Assembly: GCA_002708465.1 (NCBI GenBank)
Contig: PAOC01000142.1
Location: 3,691-9,295, forward strand
Direction: 5' to 3'
DNA from: Planctomycetota bacterium
GTDB lineage: Bacteria; Planctomycetota; UBA8108
Length of the DNA: 5,605 nt
This document shows positions 4,478 through 5,605 of this stretch, piece after piece (the stretch's first letter is position 1; every line of letters begins with the position of its first letter). Below the pieces are notes generated by a model, which did not search any database, had not been told where the DNA came from, and saw nothing but the letters and a program-made list of their open reading frames with translations. Position numbers and translations under genes: made by a program.

Positions 4478-5605
4478 GCTTCATGACGTGCAGCTCTTTC
4501 CCGGCGAAAAGGTAAAGCCGTGCGCCTTCGCGCCAGGCGCTGATCAGGCCATCGCCGGCGGGCCATTTGGCGTGGCCTCTTGGGTCCCGCACCACCTTGA
4601 TGAAGTCGGTGGTGTAACCGTAGCGCGGCTGGGGAACATCGCCTGCCGCGGGGCTTTCCGTCCATACCAGCAGGTACTTTCGCTTACCTGAGCGCAGCTT
4701 GCCGAGGTAGGCGACAAATCCGGGACGATAGATGCCGCGGTATCCCTTGCCTCCATCGTCGGGGTGAAGGATGGGATTGTTCTTTCCCCACCGCCACTCC
4801 CGGCCGTTCTGGCTGGTGGCGAAGCCAAGGGTTGGCAGTCCCTTGACCGGAGTGCCTCTCAGAAAGGCCAGCCATTGGCCGCCCGGAAGCCGCTGGATTG
4901 CGTGGTAGGAGGACGCGCTTTCCATCCAGGGGACCTTCGTCGTTGGCAGGACAGGCAGGATCTCGTGGACACTGACCTTGCCCAGGGCTTCATCCCTGAC
5001 GATTCGCCACCGATGAGATGCGAGGTCTTCGGATACCGCGAGCGCCGTCATCTGGTTTCCCTGGCCTGGTGAGCGCGGGTCGCCTTTCCAGGCTCCATGG
5101 TAGTGGTTGTAGTAGTGGAAGTAGAGGAACCAGAGCTTCTCTTCCTCGCACCAGGCGACGCAGGGACTCGAAAAGTGAGAGGGGTCACCTTTCTTGCCGG
5201 GGTAGTGTGGATTGACGAGGACCATGCTGTGTTCGCGAGCAGGATCGAGGGCTTTGATCTTCGTGTAGGGTCCACCGATCCGGTCGGCGACAGCGCAGCC
5301 GATGCCCGAGGTCGGGTCGTGGTGGGCGAAATACAGGTAGTATTTTCCATCGGCCTTTCTGCCGTGGTCATTGCGCACAAGGGAGGGGTAGCCAAGGGAG
5401 CTTCGGTTCTGTCCGGGACTCCAGGTGCTTCTTTCCCAGGCCTCGTTCGCTTCCAGGATCCGCTTTGAGCTGACGACCGTTAGAGGGAGCGCCTTCTTCA
5501 GGTCGGAGAGGTCGACGCAGCGGAGGTTGTTATCGAGAGGCCTCCGGCTTTTCTGCGCCTCGGTCCGGCCAGCGGGCAGGCCTAGGAGCAGCAGGGTCCA
5601 GAGAA
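4461..5605 (-). CDS. Secreted GH43-like five-bladed beta-propeller protein (5' end outside window)
   Basis: The frame is open from the stop TAG (4463-4461) to the window edge, giving 380 visible residues. The most upstream residues read LWTLLLLGLPAGRTEA then QKSRRPLDNN, a signal-peptide core with probable cleavage after TEA. The true start must lie a few codons beyond 5605, and the in-frame GTG at 5378 is an internal valine. Blade-like segments follow: YPSLVRND with GKYYLYFAHHD (from about 5390), GIGCAVADRIGGPYT, SHFSSPCVAWC with LWFLYFHYYNHYHG, ALAVSEDLASHRW, LGFATSQNGREW with NPILHP, RGIYRPGFVAYLG, and a closing ARLYLFAGKELHV. This matches the five-bladed propeller of GH43-like and related GH32/GH117-type proteins, which cleave or bind plant or algal polysaccharides. 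I cannot assign all three acidic catalytic residues, and a Cys stands where related sequences tend to have Asp (SPDV). It converges on, and overlaps by 9 nt, the toroid gene. The family is likely and the activity unproven. Confidence 0.8.
   Translation of the reverse strand, partial: LWTLLLLGLPAGRTEAQKSRRPLDNNLRCVDLSDLKKALPLTVVSSKRILEANEAWERSTWSPGQNRSSLGYPSLVRNDHGRKADGKYYLYFAHHDPTSGIGCAVADRIGGPYTKIKALDPAREHSMVLVNPHYPGKKGDPSHFSSPCVAWCEEEKLWFLYFHYYNHYHGAWKGDPRSPGQGNQMTALAVSEDLASHRWRIVRDEALGKVSVHEILPVLPTTKVPWMESASSYHAIQRLPGGQWLAFLRGTPVKGLPTLGFATSQNGREWRWGKNNPILHPDDGGKGYRGIYRPGFVAYLGKLRSGKRKYLLVWTESPAAGDVPQPRYGYTTDFIKVVRDPRGHAKWPAGDGLISAWREGARLYLFAGKELHVMKLPVSR

Overview
The window is GC-rich and densely coding. 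Five genes lie on the + strand and one convergent gene on the - strand; the first and last run off the window edges. A planctomycete-like bacterium (Planctomycetota or a close relative) is the best guess. The reasons are the secreted squalene-cyclase-like protein carrying one CxxCH haem motif, a PfkB kinase of the 'SPAWQ' type, and a cluster of secreted SGNH and GH43-like carbohydrate-active proteins. This assignment rests on family memory, not on a marker gene.

Layout. Positions 1-777 hold the 3' part of a gene of unknown function. After a 116-nt gap with a bulged inverted repeat come an AhpD/carboxymuconolactone decarboxylase-like domain fused to a Rieske [2Fe-2S] domain (894-1577) and a PfkB-type sugar(-phosphate) kinase with a TTG start (1632-2561). 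Next are a secreted SGNH/GDSL hydrolase (2642-3355) and a secreted toroid protein of the squalene cyclase/prenyltransferase-repeat type with an N-terminal c-type haem motif (3417-4469). On the - strand, a GH43-like five-bladed beta-propeller protein (4461 to beyond 5605) ends inside the last codons of the toroid gene, so the two genes overlap tail to tail by 9 nt.

How they may work together. Genes 894-4469 are co-directional with gaps of 54, 80 and 61 nt and could be partly co-transcribed. A plausible extended -10 before 2642 suggests that the two secreted-protein genes may have their own promoter. Three of the six products look exported (SGNH esterase, toroid-haem protein, GH43-like propeller), and the kinase would act on a cytoplasmic phosphosugar. 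Together this hints at carbohydrate use, but no recognised pathway or defence system is complete here.

The least ordinary items are the domain fusion with an apparently lost AhpD active site, the haem-tagged toroid, the kinase with altered substrate-pocket motifs, and the propeller gene whose real N-terminus (a signal peptide) lies across the window edge. I found no RNA genes, insertion sequences, CRISPR arrays or attachment sites, and no gene-free stretch longer than 116 nt.
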